From positions 7,621,883-7,685,882 of the forward strand of contig OX387183.1 of assembly GCA_947561395.2 (NCBI GenBank): 64,000 nt of DNA, in the 5' to 3' direction. Within the stretch, counting starts at the first letter, position 1. Each line of letters begins with the position of its first letter. The position numbers were made by a program, and so were the translations under genes. Source of the DNA: Buxus sempervirens (Eukaryota > Streptophyta > Magnoliopsida > Buxales > Buxaceae). The notes beneath the pieces are model-generated. The model was not told the DNA's origin, ran no database searches, and worked only from the letters and a program-made list of their open reading frames with translations. Shown piece after piece: positions 23,542 to 35,751 of the stretch.

Positions 23542-24700
23542 TGAAAAACACAGTTTAGACTCTAAATCACCTAGAGGGGGTGAATAGGTGAAACCGATTG
23601 CGAAATAAAAAATCTATCAATTAAAAACAAGTTCTTAATTAATTGGCATGCACAAGTCTGAACAAATATCAATTCATCACACACAATTGCAAAATAAATA
23701 AGAGACAACACAAGCAATTTGGTGACGAAGGGAAAACCCTAAGAGAACTCTCAAAGAGAAAAACCCTCCGGGCTACGAGGTGCCACCTCTGGAAATCACT
23801 ATAAGAAGAAGACTTACAATAGTGGTTCAGACGACCCAACAATGACTCTGACTCACAATGTAAATATCTGAAGAACTCTTCAGATTTGCATCCTTGCAAC
23901 GATTCAGAACTCTGAATATCTCCTTAGTGAAGTGCCGAACGAACTCGCTCAGCAACCGTAGGAACTCCCACGAGCAAACTCTTCAACCCGGAACTCCAAG
24001 GTAGAAAAGAAAGAAGAAGACTGGTTTTGATGGCTCAAAGAAGAAGAGGAAAGAGGAAGAAGATCTCTCTCTCTTGCACACGTTTTAGGGTTCTCAAAAA
24101 CGTATTGGGTAGCCTTCACAATAGGCTAGACACTCCTTAAATAGGTTAGGAGAAAGAAGGGAACGAAAAGGAAACAAATCAGAAAAGATCGGATTTCTAA
24201 AATAGAAGTTTGTTCACGAACGTTCGAACGCTCAGCGAACGCGGCTCGAACGTTCGATAAAACAACTCACTTTTCTTCTTCTCGTTCGAACGACCAGCGA
24301 ACGTTCAACGACCGTTACTTTCTGTTTTCTCTGTGGAACCTCAACGGTCGAACGTTCAGCAAACGTGAAGCGAACGCTACTCTCTGGTTTCTCTGTGGAA
24401 CACCAAGGGTCGAACGTTCAACGAACGTGAGGCGAACGCTGCTCTCGGGTTTGTCTGTGGACACCAACGGTCGAACGTTCAGAGAACGTGAGGCGAACGC
24501 TGCTCTCTGGTTTCTCTGTGGACCCTCAACGGTCGAACGACCGGCGAACGTTCATCGAACGTTGGATGTAACTTTACCAATATGACTCCGATCAAAACCC
24601 CGTTTGAACCACACAACCTATAACCTATCCCAAATACATTGACAACATTAACACAACCTTTTTGACATGGAATTGAAGCCAATATAAAATAAACCTTACA
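23542..24700 (-). repeat. 5' LTR of the partial Sirevirus-like element
   Basis: The 1,159-bp LTR on the minus strand starts TGTAAGG and ends TTTTTCA. It matches the solo LTR 17340-18550 along its length, apart from about one fewer 62-bp unit (units near 24333-24570). It abuts KEA exon sequence at 24701. Confidence 0.9.
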
Positions 24701-24702
24701 CA

Positions 24703-26180
24703 GATTATCATAAGGAAGCTGAGGATGAATCAGAAAAGTCAAAAAATATGGTACAAGCGAAGAAGCAGGAAATACAAAAGGATTTTACGAAAGAGTTTTC
24801 ACCTCTCAATAGTCCTAAGGCACTGTTGAAGAAATCTTCTCGCTTTTTTCTGCATCATTTTTCTCTTTCACAGAGGATGACACTGAATTCACGCCAGCTT
24901 CAGTTTTCCAGAGTCTAATTGTGTCTGCTAGGAATCACGCGGTTAAACTGGTAGTTGGGTTAGTTCTTCTTGGAGCATGGTATGTATGACTCTCAACTTT
25001 TGTTTTATATTGTGTAACATTTTCACTTCTCTTCTTTTGCTCTCATTATCCGTTTCATGCACTCTTGTAAAATCTTAATAATTTAGTATTCCTTGAGTCA
25101 TAAGATAATTTTTCTTCATTAGGTTATGAACTTTTTATTTGTTTCTTGTTTCTAATTGGTAGTTGAAAAAGGAAAATTAATATGATATTGTTTCTCTATG
25201 ACTGGCAACTTCTTGCTTTTTTGTGGTTTGCAATAGGATTCCTATTCTGCTGTCTGAATCTGAGATAGAAAGTGAAGAGCAAAGATTTTGCTATGATATT
25301 TTATTTTCTAGAAAATACCTCTTCCAATGTTTTAAAATTTTTTCATGTCCAAATTAATGACATTTTATTTCCATAATATGCTCCTTACAATATTTTTAAA
25401 GCCTTTGATAAATGAATAATAACTTCCCAGACTAACGGTCACCCTAGTTTAATTGTGCATGTCCAAATTAATGACATTTTATATTGTGCAACATTTACAA
25501 TATTTTTTGCCTTAGGAGTATTCGTATACTCTTATGAAATTGTACATGTTTACCATTTATTGATACAATATCTTGCATTTGCTGCAATGATAGGTAGTCC
25601 TGTACTAGGGTAATTAGCTGCTGATATCTTGATTGGACCCTATGGACTCTCCATCATTCGTCATGTGCATGGGACAAAGGCAATTGCTGAATTTGGAGTT
25701 GTTTTCTTGCTGTTCAATATTGGACTTGAGGTGGAGTCCTGAAAATCTTGAACTTAATTTCTATGCTTTTCTCTTCTGTGTGTGCATTAAATATTTATTT
25801 TTTTTACAAAGGTTTTGACACCAAATGTATGACCAACACTTTGTAGCTCTCTGTGGAAAGACTAAGTTCCATGAAGAAATATGTTTTCGGATTAGGCTCT
25901 GCTCAGGTAATAGGGTGGACTACATTGATTTTATCATTTTACTAGGCTGCCAACCCTTTTTTTTAAATATCTTTCTTCTTCTTTTTTTTCTTTTTTTTTT
26001 TTCCATTTTAAGTGTATCTGATTTATTATTCACTACCTTAATGAGCACTGAAAATTGCAGGTCTTAGTGACGGCAGTTGTGGTTGGACTAGTAGCTCATT
26101 TGATTTCTGGCCAGGCAGATCCTGCAGCAATTGTCATTGGGAATGGCCTGGCATTATCTTCAACGGCTGTTGTCCTGCAG
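24703..26180 (+). pseudogene. KEA1/KEA2-type K+ efflux antiporter, broken fragment
   Basis: Four exon-like blocks of a chloroplast-envelope K+/H+ antiporter are visible. Block 24703-24979 encodes the linker before the transporter domain (DYHKEAEDESEKSK, LNSPKALLKKSSRFF, then FTPASVFQSLIVSARN). It contains one small frame slip in the run after KKSSRF, which returns to the family sequence at FSFTEDDTEFTPAS. Block 25592-25730 encodes GSPVLG..LAADILIGPYG through FLLFNIGLE; a TAA at 25609-25611 replaces the tyrosine expected in the family. Block 25847-25906 encodes LSVERLSSMKKYVFGLGSAQ, and block 26061-26180 encodes VLVTAVVVGLVAH to SSTAVVLQ. The last three blocks are flanked by AG and GT. The N-terminus, the exon(s) between the first two blocks, and most of the Na+/H+-exchanger and TrkA-N parts are absent. 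The left end is cut by the LTR at 24700. It is a pseudogene or captured fragment. Confidence 0.9.
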
Positions 26181-26517
26181 GTAACAAATGTGGGAGTTTC
26201 TATTCATTCCTTGTGATTTCTATTCGTTCACGACGTACACCATCGAGGTTAGTTTTATTGCTTACAATTCGGTTCTATGGAATTTTGATTTATGTAATTA
26301 TTTTAGGGGATTCTGATTTCTGTAATCGGTTTTTAATGTTTTGCCTTTCCACTTGATTTGCTAACACATGTACATGCTTTTTGAAAAAGAATCTTGCTGT
26401 TATTGTTAGATTGTTTCATGGTTGTATCTTTTGAAGTAATTTGCTCTATTGATTTGCATGTGCACCCAACAGAATTACACCTCAACAATTTTCCTGAAAG
26501 CCAACTTCCCCTTACAT

Positions 26518-26601
26518 GGTGCACAGGAGCCGGGAAGTAATGAGAAGATTTTACAGTTTGCTTGCACTCGGTTCAAAGCTAAATATTCAATCTTTGACAA
26601 G
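26518..26601 (+). pseudogene. Glutathione peroxidase exon fragment
   Basis: The plus strand encodes GAQEPGSNEKILQFACTRF followed by KAKYSIFDK, then a GT donor. This is the exon after the FPCNQF motif of plant glutathione peroxidases (family consensus about GAQEPGSNEEI..FACTRFKAEYPIFDKV). The catalytic cysteine and tryptophan exons are not recognised nearby; a degenerate NYT phrase near 26473 might belong to an earlier exon. The fragment lies 340 bp downstream of the last KEA exon, on the same strand, though the two genes are unrelated. This suggests capture or patchwork duplication rather than a normal gene. Confidence 0.78.
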
Positions 26602-27673
26602 GTATTTCTTGGGAGAGAAAAAGTCCCTTTTTATTCTTTTACAACCAAGGAACATCATTACAAAACTAGTTCAAAGTAGAAAATATAGACTTGAACAAGG
26701 GTGATTGCTTAGACTAGATGTGGGCAATAAATGTGTTGGTTTATTAAACCAATGCGCATCTTCTTTATATCCTTGGGTAATTTTTCAAGATGGACACAAT
26801 TTCAAACTTTCAAGGTCTGTAAATTCTGCATCATACTAAAAGAATCAGGGAATCCTTTTTATGTCAGAACTAGACAAATCCAATTATCCAAATACCTTAA
26901 ATGTTTCAGTTCACAAAGCCTTTCAAAAATTTACCCACCACTTAAATCTAATGCACGTAGGCGCTTAAATCTTACGCATTGATCGTAATGCAGTAAAACT
27001 TGGTCTTTCTTGATAAGTGTCCTTAACTTATGTGCTGATTTAAACAATTGTGGATAGAATTCAGCACGACACAACAATATATGCCGAGTACATTCTTGAG
27101 GCTCTGCGTTGTCTCTACCCGGGGAGGATTCAATGTCTTTGCCTACAATCATACATTCCGTCCTAGCAATAGACTGTGCAAGCTCATGCATAGGGCATGC
27201 ATTTTGCAGCTTATTATATTCCTGTATATGTTTTCTACCTCATCTTGAAAGAAAGACCTTGACAATAGACTGTCAAAATACTGATTGCCAACATCCTCCA
27301 TTCCTTGAGGGGATGACTGGATGCCAGAATCCTCCATTGACTTGATTAAGCCATTTGCCATCCACAATTGTATCAATGTTTCTCTTTTGATTTCAAAATC
27401 TTTTGGGAACAATGAGCAATAAACAAAACATGGCTTCAAATGGGATGGTAAATGATTATAGCTAAAATTTAATGTGCTTAAAATATCGATGATCTTTCCC
27501 TCGTTCTTATAAACATCTTCAGTTTGCTTCTAAATTTCATTCTTTTGCACGAATCTCCAACGGATTTCATCAGTATTAGTAGAGCTGGAAACGGGTCGGG
27601 TTGAGTCATAATCGGGTTGGGGGTTGATCGTGTTGGGTTGGACTAAATTGAGGCGGGTTGGAGAACCCCCAAC

Positions 27674-28419
27674 TAGGGATGAGCGGCGGGCCGCGGCACG
27701 CCAGGTTGTTTTGTCGGGACCCGTGGCCCGGCACGGCACGCCCGGGCCTGGCAGGCCAGGGGTTAAACGTAATTTTTTTAAAAAAATAAAGAAAAAATTC
27801 AAAAAAATAACCAAAAAATCAATAAAAAATTCTAAAAAATATTTTTATTATTCACAAAATTGTCTTACACATATTGGGATAGATTTTGCTCAAAAAAATA
27901 TAAATTACACCCATTAAAGACTTAAAGTAGTCTAATTAAAAACCATGGACTTAACAAATATATTTAATTGGAGATTTTATAACAGTTTTTTGGGCTTATT
28001 TATACCTAGTTATTTTCTTAGCTTTAAATGATTATATAAGAGCTTCAACAATCATGGGGGTATCCTTAATTTTTAGGTAAAATATTTTAATTATGATACA
28101 ATTGATGCAAGAAGTTGTTCTGTCCTAGTGGTTAAGGAGATAGACTTGAAAATTGTAGATCTAAGTTCGAATCCTGCTCTTGACAATTTCTGTTTCCTTT
28201 TTCAAACCCAATCCACGAAGCCCAAGAATCCACGAAGCCCACCCAAGAATCCACGAAGCCCAACGTAGTTGGGCGTGCCCTATGCATGCTAGCACGCGGG
28301 CCAGCCCGCTTGGGCACGCGCGGCTCTGCTCGGGCCGGCACTCGAGCCCGCGTTCTACGTGCCCTGGCGGGCCGTGCCCCCAGGGCCCTAGGCCCGGCAC
28401 GGCCTAGTACTCATCCCTA
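27674..28419. mobile_element. Non-autonomous hAT element (nested inside the first)
   Basis: The ends TAGGGATGAGC and, inverted, TAGGGATGAGT are flanked by CCCCCAAC and CCCCCAAT (7 of 8 bases). Both subterminal regions are very GC-rich with GGCACG/CGTGCC repeats. The interior is AT-rich and includes a tRNA-like segment. It has no transposase. Confidence 0.88.
28115..28184 (+). pseudogene. tRNA-Ser(UGA)-like sequence inside the hAT element
   Basis: TGTCCTAGTGGTTAAGGAGA (box A region, 28121-28140), ACTTGAAA (anticodon loop with TGA) and GTTCGAATCC (box B, 28165-28174) follow the order of a serine tRNA. The long variable arm is largely missing and the acceptor stem does not pair well. It is a degenerate tRNA-derived segment, not a working tRNA gene. 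Confidence 0.6.
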
Positions 28420-29000
28420 CCCCCAATCCTCCAACCTGTTTATTATTATTTTTTATTTTTCAAAAAATATGATTAAAATAGGGTTAGGGGGTTAATTGGA
28501 TCAAGTTGTACCGGATTTGGGTCGGGTTGGGGGGTTAATTGGGTTGGAACGGGACACTTTGTTGTCTTTTTTTTAAATCGGGTTACCTGTCGGGTTGGCG
28601 AGTCATAATCGGGTTGACCCGATTATTGACGGGTTGGGGAAACCCCAACCCAATTAATAAACGGGTCAACCCAACCCGTTTATAATCGGGTTAACTTGTT
28701 GGGTCGGATCACATTTTGCCAGCTCTAAGTATTAGAATGCATCAGGTTTCCAAGAGCGGTTATGGCTAGAGGCAAACCTCCACACCTTTTCACAATTTCT
28801 TCTCCAATTTGAATTAGGGCTTCATATTTGTCCTCTTATCCTCTTCTAAAAGCATGTTATTTGTACATTGACCAGCAATCAACGTAATTCCATAAAGGCT
28901 ACAAGTCTAAGGGTTTTGAAGTTGTGGACACGATATTTGCTGCTCGTTTGTTATGAGTTGTGACAAGAATCTTACTTCCTTCTTCACGACCCATGAATAG

Positions 29001-29130
29001 TGTAGCGACTCAACCCAGCAAGATATTATCTGCTTTGGGCTTAAACCGCACGGTTTTATCCTCAAAAGGCACCTCACTTAGGTAAGTATTTTCCCTGACT
29101 CTTACACCATACTGGGCATTTAAGTATTTT
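29001..29130. mobile_element. LTR- or TRIM-like remnant
   Basis: From 29001 (TGTAGCGACTC) CNL homology stops and the sequence carries AGCAAGATATTATCTGCTTTGGG and CACGGTTTTATCCTC phrases typical of small plant LTR/TRIM repeats. No second end or TSD was found. Confidence 0.4.
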
Positions 29131-31825
29131 CCCTGACCATAACCATGAACCATTGTTAATCGAGCTAAAACTTGTTCTCTTATTAAATTTCATAGTTGAA
29201 ATTTAAATAGTTTTTAGGGCGAATAAACTCAAAACTACTCAGTCTATCCAACTAACTGGGATGAGTATATATTCCGAGTTACTTGCAAGTTAAACAAAAC
29301 ATTGTCATGGTGAGATCAGAAATGCATTCTAATTGTTGGAATGACCTTTCAAAAGAAGCTAGGCCCACATAATTTAAATATCGTGTGTGAAATGTGAAAA
29401 AAAAAAAGAAAATAAATGAAAGCCTACACAAGGTAAAACAAAATTAATTAATGCCTTTAATTTATTTAATTAATTAATAAAATAAACAAAAACAGACCAG
29501 ACTAGAATGTAAGGTACCCATGTTTTAGATAGTTAACCTGTGTCAATTTGTATCGACCCCCTACATTTTTGTTGAGTGCTCTAATTGATGATTATATAGG
29601 GGGAACTTCTGCAAGAGTTGTTAATACTAACAAATAAAAATCTTTTTGTGGTTTTCTTACCAAAAAACAAAAACACAAAAACCTTATGCTTATGTCATAA
29701 TGGTTTGAAGGTGATTGTATCAATCAAGTGATGAGAAAAACGACTTGAGAAAGATCCGGAGTGTACTAAAAAAGAGAGAAAAATTACCTCATTAAATTAA
29801 ACCCTTGGCTTATATATATTATAAAACATATCACGTGGCATGTTTCAATAGGTCCTATTGTCAAGGGTCTCTCAAAACATGCCACCTAATTAAAATGTTT
29901 TCGTTGGCGTTGCATTGATTTCTATGAGTTCATGTGGAGCATCTAATGATTGCTATTTTTCCACTTTGGGCTCCACATGAAACTGCATTTACAACAAAGA
30001 AAAGCACTAGTTATCAAATGCTCCTTGTGGTAGCAATATATGTCATTGTTTGTTCAAGTAGGCCCCACTCGAAACATTTAAAACAATGAAAAAACACTCA
30101 CCGTGAGATGCTCCACATGGGTACCATGGCAGCATCTCACGGCAACAAAGGCGACTGGTTATATATTCTAAGACCATGCACCTAATATTTGTCCATAATA
30201 GCATGCCAAAATCTGTATATAAACTTCCACGTAGGGGGCGAGGCAACATAGAGCTTAGGGTGGGTCATTGCCCAACCTAAAATTGCAAAAAATTACTATA
30301 TACTTAACATATATATAGTTTTGCCTATCCTAAAATTTTTAATTTGTCCCCGTTATCCTTCTAATCACAACCGTTCATCTTCCATCTTTAGTTCAAAGAT
30401 TTACTTTGTTCACCTTAACCGAAAATCCTAGCTTTGCCACTACACCCACGTGATGGGTCCCACTATTTATATTTCTATTTATTTCTCTTCTCTTCTCCAA
30501 TAATAACTTGCCCATGCAAATTGCACTCTATTGGATTGTCAATGTCTTTCTCCTCTTCTTCTACATGGCAGGTATATTGTTATTATTGCTACTATATTGG
30601 TTTAGCTGGCTTGACATTTTCTTTCAAATTTTTTTCTTTAATTTTTGACGATGCTTGTTTTCGTAGATTCCACTATTTTAGATGAGGTGGTTAGTATTGG
30701 CATATTCCATCATATACATGGGTCAGCCCAAAATTTTATAAAGGAATCGATTCAGTTGCTATGCATCATTACACAGGAGAATTAACGATTAAAGTTCAAG
30801 TAGTACTAGTTGGTTCAATTATTGATCTTATCACTTTTCAATTTGATTAAGCCTACGTTTGGTATTGTTTTTTTCTTTTGAAGCAAAAATCAATCAGTTA
30901 TATATATATAATCTTTTATAGATACGGGCCACAAAGTGACCTTCTCATAATTTTCACAAAAAATTTATCGCCCTTTGACGAAGAAAAGGAACCAAAAGAA
31001 AAGAAGAAATAATGATTCTCCACTTAGAGCACTAGCAGCAGCTTATTCATTCAAATTCCCTATTTTGGGGAATTTGGTTCATTTTCCTATTATAAGGATT
31101 GCCTTCTCAGCAAATCATTGCATCAGATTTCCTATCTTTTTCTTAAATCATTAAAATATTAATTTTTTTAAAAAAAATAATTTTTAAAATAAAAAATATT
31201 TACACCTCCAATGGTGCTTCCAACTTCCAAAGATTTCTGATGCAATAACCCATCTGTGACCACATCATCTCTAGCTTCTAGGCATTCTTGATACAATTAC
31301 CCATCTGTGTTCTTGAAACAACAATTCCCCAAATAAATCACTCCATTTCTTCATTATCCAATTATTTTGACTCCAAAGCCAAAGTGCATATCAACTTTAC
31401 AAGGTTAACTTCCAAAAGTACCTTCATAATTCAATGATAGTCATTCCTCTTTTCTTCGTTTTTCTGCAATATCAATCCCTAGTCAGGGGTATGGACATCA
31501 TCTTCCCAAAATTAAATTGAAAATTGCTTCCAGCATTCGAAGATTCAGATTTAGTTACCATCGATGTTTCCTGAAATTAGGAATATCCAGGAAAAGTTGT
31601 TCCAAGCAGAGTGCATAACGACTTATAGAGAAATGGATCCATGAAATCTCATAAGTCACCTCACAGAACTCCCCAAAACAAAACCTGTTTCAAGTTGCAT
31701 CAAGCACTCAGTAGCCTCCAGATCACCACCAACGAGGTTGAGGAAAAGCTAAGAAAGACAGAGAAAAAGGGTACGTGATGGACACTCAAAACATCCAAGG
31801 GCTTTCATCCAAGCCCTCATATTTT
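29131..31825. other. Non-coding, mostly unrecognised
   Basis: No gene is supported. 30660-30715 resembles the sequence upstream of the CNL gene at 53895-53945 (ATTTTAGATGA, ATATTCCATCATA), so part of this stretch may be a duplicated CNL upstream region. Around 31030-31250 there is MITE-like sequence (GAGCACTAGCAGCAG) with no confirmed ends. Confidence 0.45.
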
Positions 31826-34800
31826 TTTCTTTTATCAATCTTTTTTTGGGTTGATGTTCAATTTTTTTTAATTTGGTCTTGGATTGAGCTCAATCAGGAC
31901 CGAACCGATCCGAGTTGCACCCCTAGTGTAACAATACGGTTGGCTTGATTTCTTTAGAGTTGGTTTCAGCTTGTGTTGGTTTACGCATATAATGAACAAT
32001 TTTTAGGTTGCAAGTGGCTGGATGGAACGCTGAGTTTACCTTTTCAACCCTACAAATCACTTGTGTCTAACTTTTTTTTCTTTTAAATTGGATTGGTGTG
32101 ATTTGTTTTCAAGTTTTGTCTTGCTAAGTGGATTTCATATGTAGAAGAAGCACTAAGCAAAATAATGAACACAATCAGTCTAATTTGCTGAATGGAAAAG
32201 CTAACGCTTAACTGAAGGTTAAAACTATATTTTTGATAGAGCAGGATGGAGAGACAAGATTTGTATCGCTGATCCCATTTTGATAAAAATTGGCTTATGA
32301 TGATAATTAGCTCAAATCTATGCCAAGAGATTGCATTCCTTTGTGTATACATCGGATCCAACATAAAGGTTTGATTTACACCATGACTTATTAACAATCA
32401 ACCCATTCCAGTAACATCATAGAATAGAGAGCATAAAAAACAAGAACACTTAGCCAATACTTAACAAAGACAAGGACACTTAGCCAATACATTAACAAAA
32501 ACAAGGAACCAGGCAATTAAAAGCCAAACCCTTTATCTTCTTTCCTAGTCTAACGTAACCCACTCACTAATTATTTCACCAAGGATACTCCCCAAAAGAG
32601 TTTGTGCAAACTCAGTTAACTACCAACATTAGATACTACATCCTCAATCACCCCTTGGGAGCTTGACTTACGATCCTCAAAAATACATCTGTTTCTAACT
32701 TTTCAAAATGTTCCATCCCACTGAAAAAAACACTGCCTAGTACATGATTTTGCATTTCTTCCTTGGAGCTGAGAACCATGGGAGCCAGGATTCAAAATCC
32801 CCAGTTAGATCCTGATCCCCAACCATGAGAACCTACAAGGGGAAAAAAATTGCAGGGGCGCACAAATGGGCCCATTTCAAATAAGACAGAAGACTGAGCC
32901 ATCTCCAAGTCTCATAGGGCTGTAATTGAGCAAAACTAAAGGTTGTTAACTTATTATTTTGATGACTTAGAACACATATTCTAATTCACGAACAATTTCT
33001 TGGCATTGCAGATTTGCTAATATGTGAATGCCTTGGGGAAAGACTTTTGCTAGCTTCCCAATGTACTGAATATCTATGGCTTATTCAATAAGAGATCCAG
33101 ACAAGGCACCATATTAACAGGTTAAAAACATAAATGAATTGTTCTACAGAAGAATGCTTATGCCAACTGAGAATCAACATGTGCTTAGTCAAATTTCGTT
33201 GTTAGTTGCCAAATTGTTTTAGAAATTTTGTGAGGTTCTTTTAAGAGCTTAAACGCATATTAGCCTAATAAGAGATCTGATGACAAAGTGAAGCCATTGG
33301 AAAGCAATGCTGAAAGCCTGAAACTCAATTTCAAGGCTTGTCAGAGAGAAAAGAGATCACCCATAATTTCACTCACAAAAAAGGAAAACAATACCATGCA
33401 AAATCTTTGAATGGTCCCATTTTTTCCTACAAGCAGAAGGAAAATTGAAAGGCTATTATTTGAATTAGCTGAGTGAAAGATTATTGCATTTGAGTTTCAA
33501 TTCTCTTATGGGGCCAAATTGATTGTCCCTAAGTGCCATATATCGCACAATTCTGATTCCCAAGAAACATTTTTTTTTTTTTAATAAGCCTGGGAATTTC
33601 TTACTTTTCAAACATGTCAATACATATCCATAATCTAGCTGATTCATCCTTCAAGTCAAAATTTTGATGGAACGGCATTTTCTCTGAAAATATTCTTTTC
33701 TTTTGTAGTGCTTCATCCTTGAGCAGTAAGTTGCCCTTAAAATGAAAATGCCCCTGTAGTGCTTCAGTTTCTCTCAGAGTGTTGTAAAAACCCAAAAAAT
33801 CAAAAATCAACATTGCAGTTAAAAAAAAAACTTTTATGGCTCAGATGACATTTCTGGAAATAATTAGCTACATGGTCCAGATGACACATTGTGTTCTGCC
33901 TCTATATGGTTTGTACACAGACGGAACCATCTCAAATCGGGATATATGAACAACTCAACCATTTCACGGACACAGCTGTACTTGTCTTCTTCATTGCATG
34001 GAAACAAAGGCTGAAACCCAATTTCAAGACTTATATAAATATCTATAATGTCAGTCATTAAAGAAGAAAAAGTATGATGCAAAACTCTTTTGATTAGTCC
34101 TATGTTTGCTCTAAGAAAAGAGAGTTTCAAAAGTTTCCCAAGTCAAAGACTAGATTTAGTAATTGCTATACTTGAGTTTCAGTTTGGACCATTGTAGCAT
34201 GCATCAAAATTCCAGAAACTGCTTTTGCCTCATAAACAACACAATAGAGCAGAGATTCAAAAGAATTAGTAACAAGCCACATCAACTGTCTCAAAGAAAA
34301 GGAAATCAGCTTCCCCTTATTTCCTCTAAAAATACATAAAAACCCATTTGGTAAAACAAAACAATGACAAGAAAGCTTCAATTTACTCCAAAAGTATGAT
34401 CCACCTGAGGGATTGGCATCCTCCTGGGAATTTTGCAAAATATATACAAGTCCAAAATGGAATAACTGAATTAAAGAAAGCTACACAAAAAGAAACTAAC
34501 AGAAGTGGACTAGATGTTAACTTCCTCCCACTCAGAGTCCTACCACTCTTCTGAATCGGGGACTGATACTGTCTCAGCTTCAGGGACTAGCTCTTCTTGC
34601 ACAATCATACCAAGAGGAATCCTCAACTCAACTGGAAGATCTGAGAGTTTAAAGTTTCAGCAACCGCCTCTGTTCTAGTATAGATCTAAAGAAAATTGTT
34701 CGTATCCTGTTATTTTTGGAGGTATGAAACATCAGTAGAACATACAAAGAAACCATGGTTAGTTACAAGAGTTATTGTGGGGTACATTATACAGGACCTG

Positions 34801-35751
34801 CCAAACCTTCAAACCTAAAATAAATGTATAAGAATCTCAGGAAAACACATATATAAAAACAACGCCCCTAGGTTCAAATAAATCTATGCTTGGAAGCTGA
34901 AGGGCAACAATCTGACAATAAGGATAACTTGAAATTGAAGAACTTCACTACCTGAAAAGCAAATGAGTGATTTAATGAATAAGAAAACCACAAAAGGTAG
35001 AGAATGTGCACAAGTGTAAGTATTCACCTCATACCTCAGGCCAAATATCTGCTTTGGTACCAACATACAGAAAAACTCTACTAGCTTTTGAAACAGAACG
35101 GGGCCCAACAGTACTCTGACAGCTTTAGATCACCATCTCCTCCCAGAATATTTTTCCTTTGTCGCCAGTTCTTCCAAAGTCGTTGCAGGATTAAATTCAA
35201 ATAGTAAATAGTGTGAAAGCAGCAGCAAGAAGTAGTACAATCTGATAAAACAGTAACAGGTTTGTGCTTACAAACAAGAAATTATGTTTTTAAATATAAA
35301 AAAAGTGATGTTAAAAGAGAGTCTCAACAAAAGAGAAATAAAGTTAATAAATAAAGGAAGAAATTCAAGTCTCTTGCTCTCCCACTTGGACGTAATACTC
35401 AACAGAAGGGGAAAGATATCAAAGGTTTTTTTACCTCAAATTTGCTTCTTAAATTGTTAAACAATAGAATTGGTATTTCATGAAATTTGGACTCTGTTTC
35501 AGCTACCAGATAATGTTATACCACCTACGAAAACAAATAGAGAATGAAATTAGAGACCTTCAAATTAGCAGTTAAAAAGAGAATGCGGGAGACTAATGGA
35601 TACATAAATATTGAAGGGGAGAGCATTTAATTCCAACAATTTAAAAAGAGAAAAGGGATAGGAAACTTTACATCTTGACCAAATAAAAAAAAAGATAGGA
35701 AACTTTACATACCTGCAAAATTGGAAGTCTTGGACGTCGAAGAAACCCTCG
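31826..35751. other. 3' flank of the CNL gene, duplicated at 12-16.8 kb
   Basis: This non-coding DNA lies downstream of the minus-strand CNL gene. 31850-32430, 33510-33760 and 35000-35750 each have diverged partners at 11.6-16.8 kb. 32440-33500 and 33770-35000 show no gene. The open frames here are short and lack family features. Confidence 0.6.

Larger units (their letters stand above)
19400..24700 (-). mobile_element. Sirevirus-like copia element, partial, split by another LTR
   Basis: On the minus strand it has an LTR (23542-24700), a primer site (23528-23539), and gag sequence at 23347-23526 and 19420-20472. A separate LTR is inserted at 20478-23341. Only gag is present: no protease, integrase or reverse transcriptase and no second LTR. 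Gag features are FDGSNYAYWKVRM, ILRSLPEKYRPKVTAIEE and one CCHC knuckle (CHECQGFGHIRSEC), which fit the Sirevirus/SIRE branch of Ty1/copia. The element is broken and incomplete. Confidence 0.82.
27580..28727. mobile_element. Non-autonomous hAT element (outer)
   Basis: The ends TAGAGCTGGAAACGGGTCGGG and, inverted, TAGAGCTGGCAAAATGTGATC are flanked by a perfect 8-bp TSD AGTATTAG (27572-27579 and 28728-28735). GGGTTGGG/CCCAACCC motifs mark both subterminal regions. A second hAT element sits inside (27674-28419). Without it the outer element is about 0.4 kb, a MITE. It splits the CNL pseudogene. Confidence 0.92.
26757..29000 (-). pseudogene. CC-NB-LRR (CNL) resistance gene, truncated pseudogene
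   Basis: Minus-strand sequence matches the CNL gene at 35752-53701. 28736-29000 covers the end of the NB-ARC core, including the degenerate GLPL region. 26757-27579 covers the winged-helix region (CFVYCSLFPKDFEIKRETLI, QLWMANGLI), the MHD-type region (KMHALCMSLHSL, then HELAQSIARTE after a frame change near 27170) and the first leucine-rich repeats (FKRLRALDLS). A hAT element is inserted at 27580-28727 (8-bp TSD). The coiled-coil, P-loop and most repeats are missing, and the sequence carries frame changes. It is a non-functional paralogue in the same cluster. Confidence 0.88.

Noticed and set aside
28161-28407. GC-rich open frames on both strands rich in P, R, G and A
   Set aside because: They lie in the GC-rich subterminal part of a nested hAT element; composition alone keeps the frames open.
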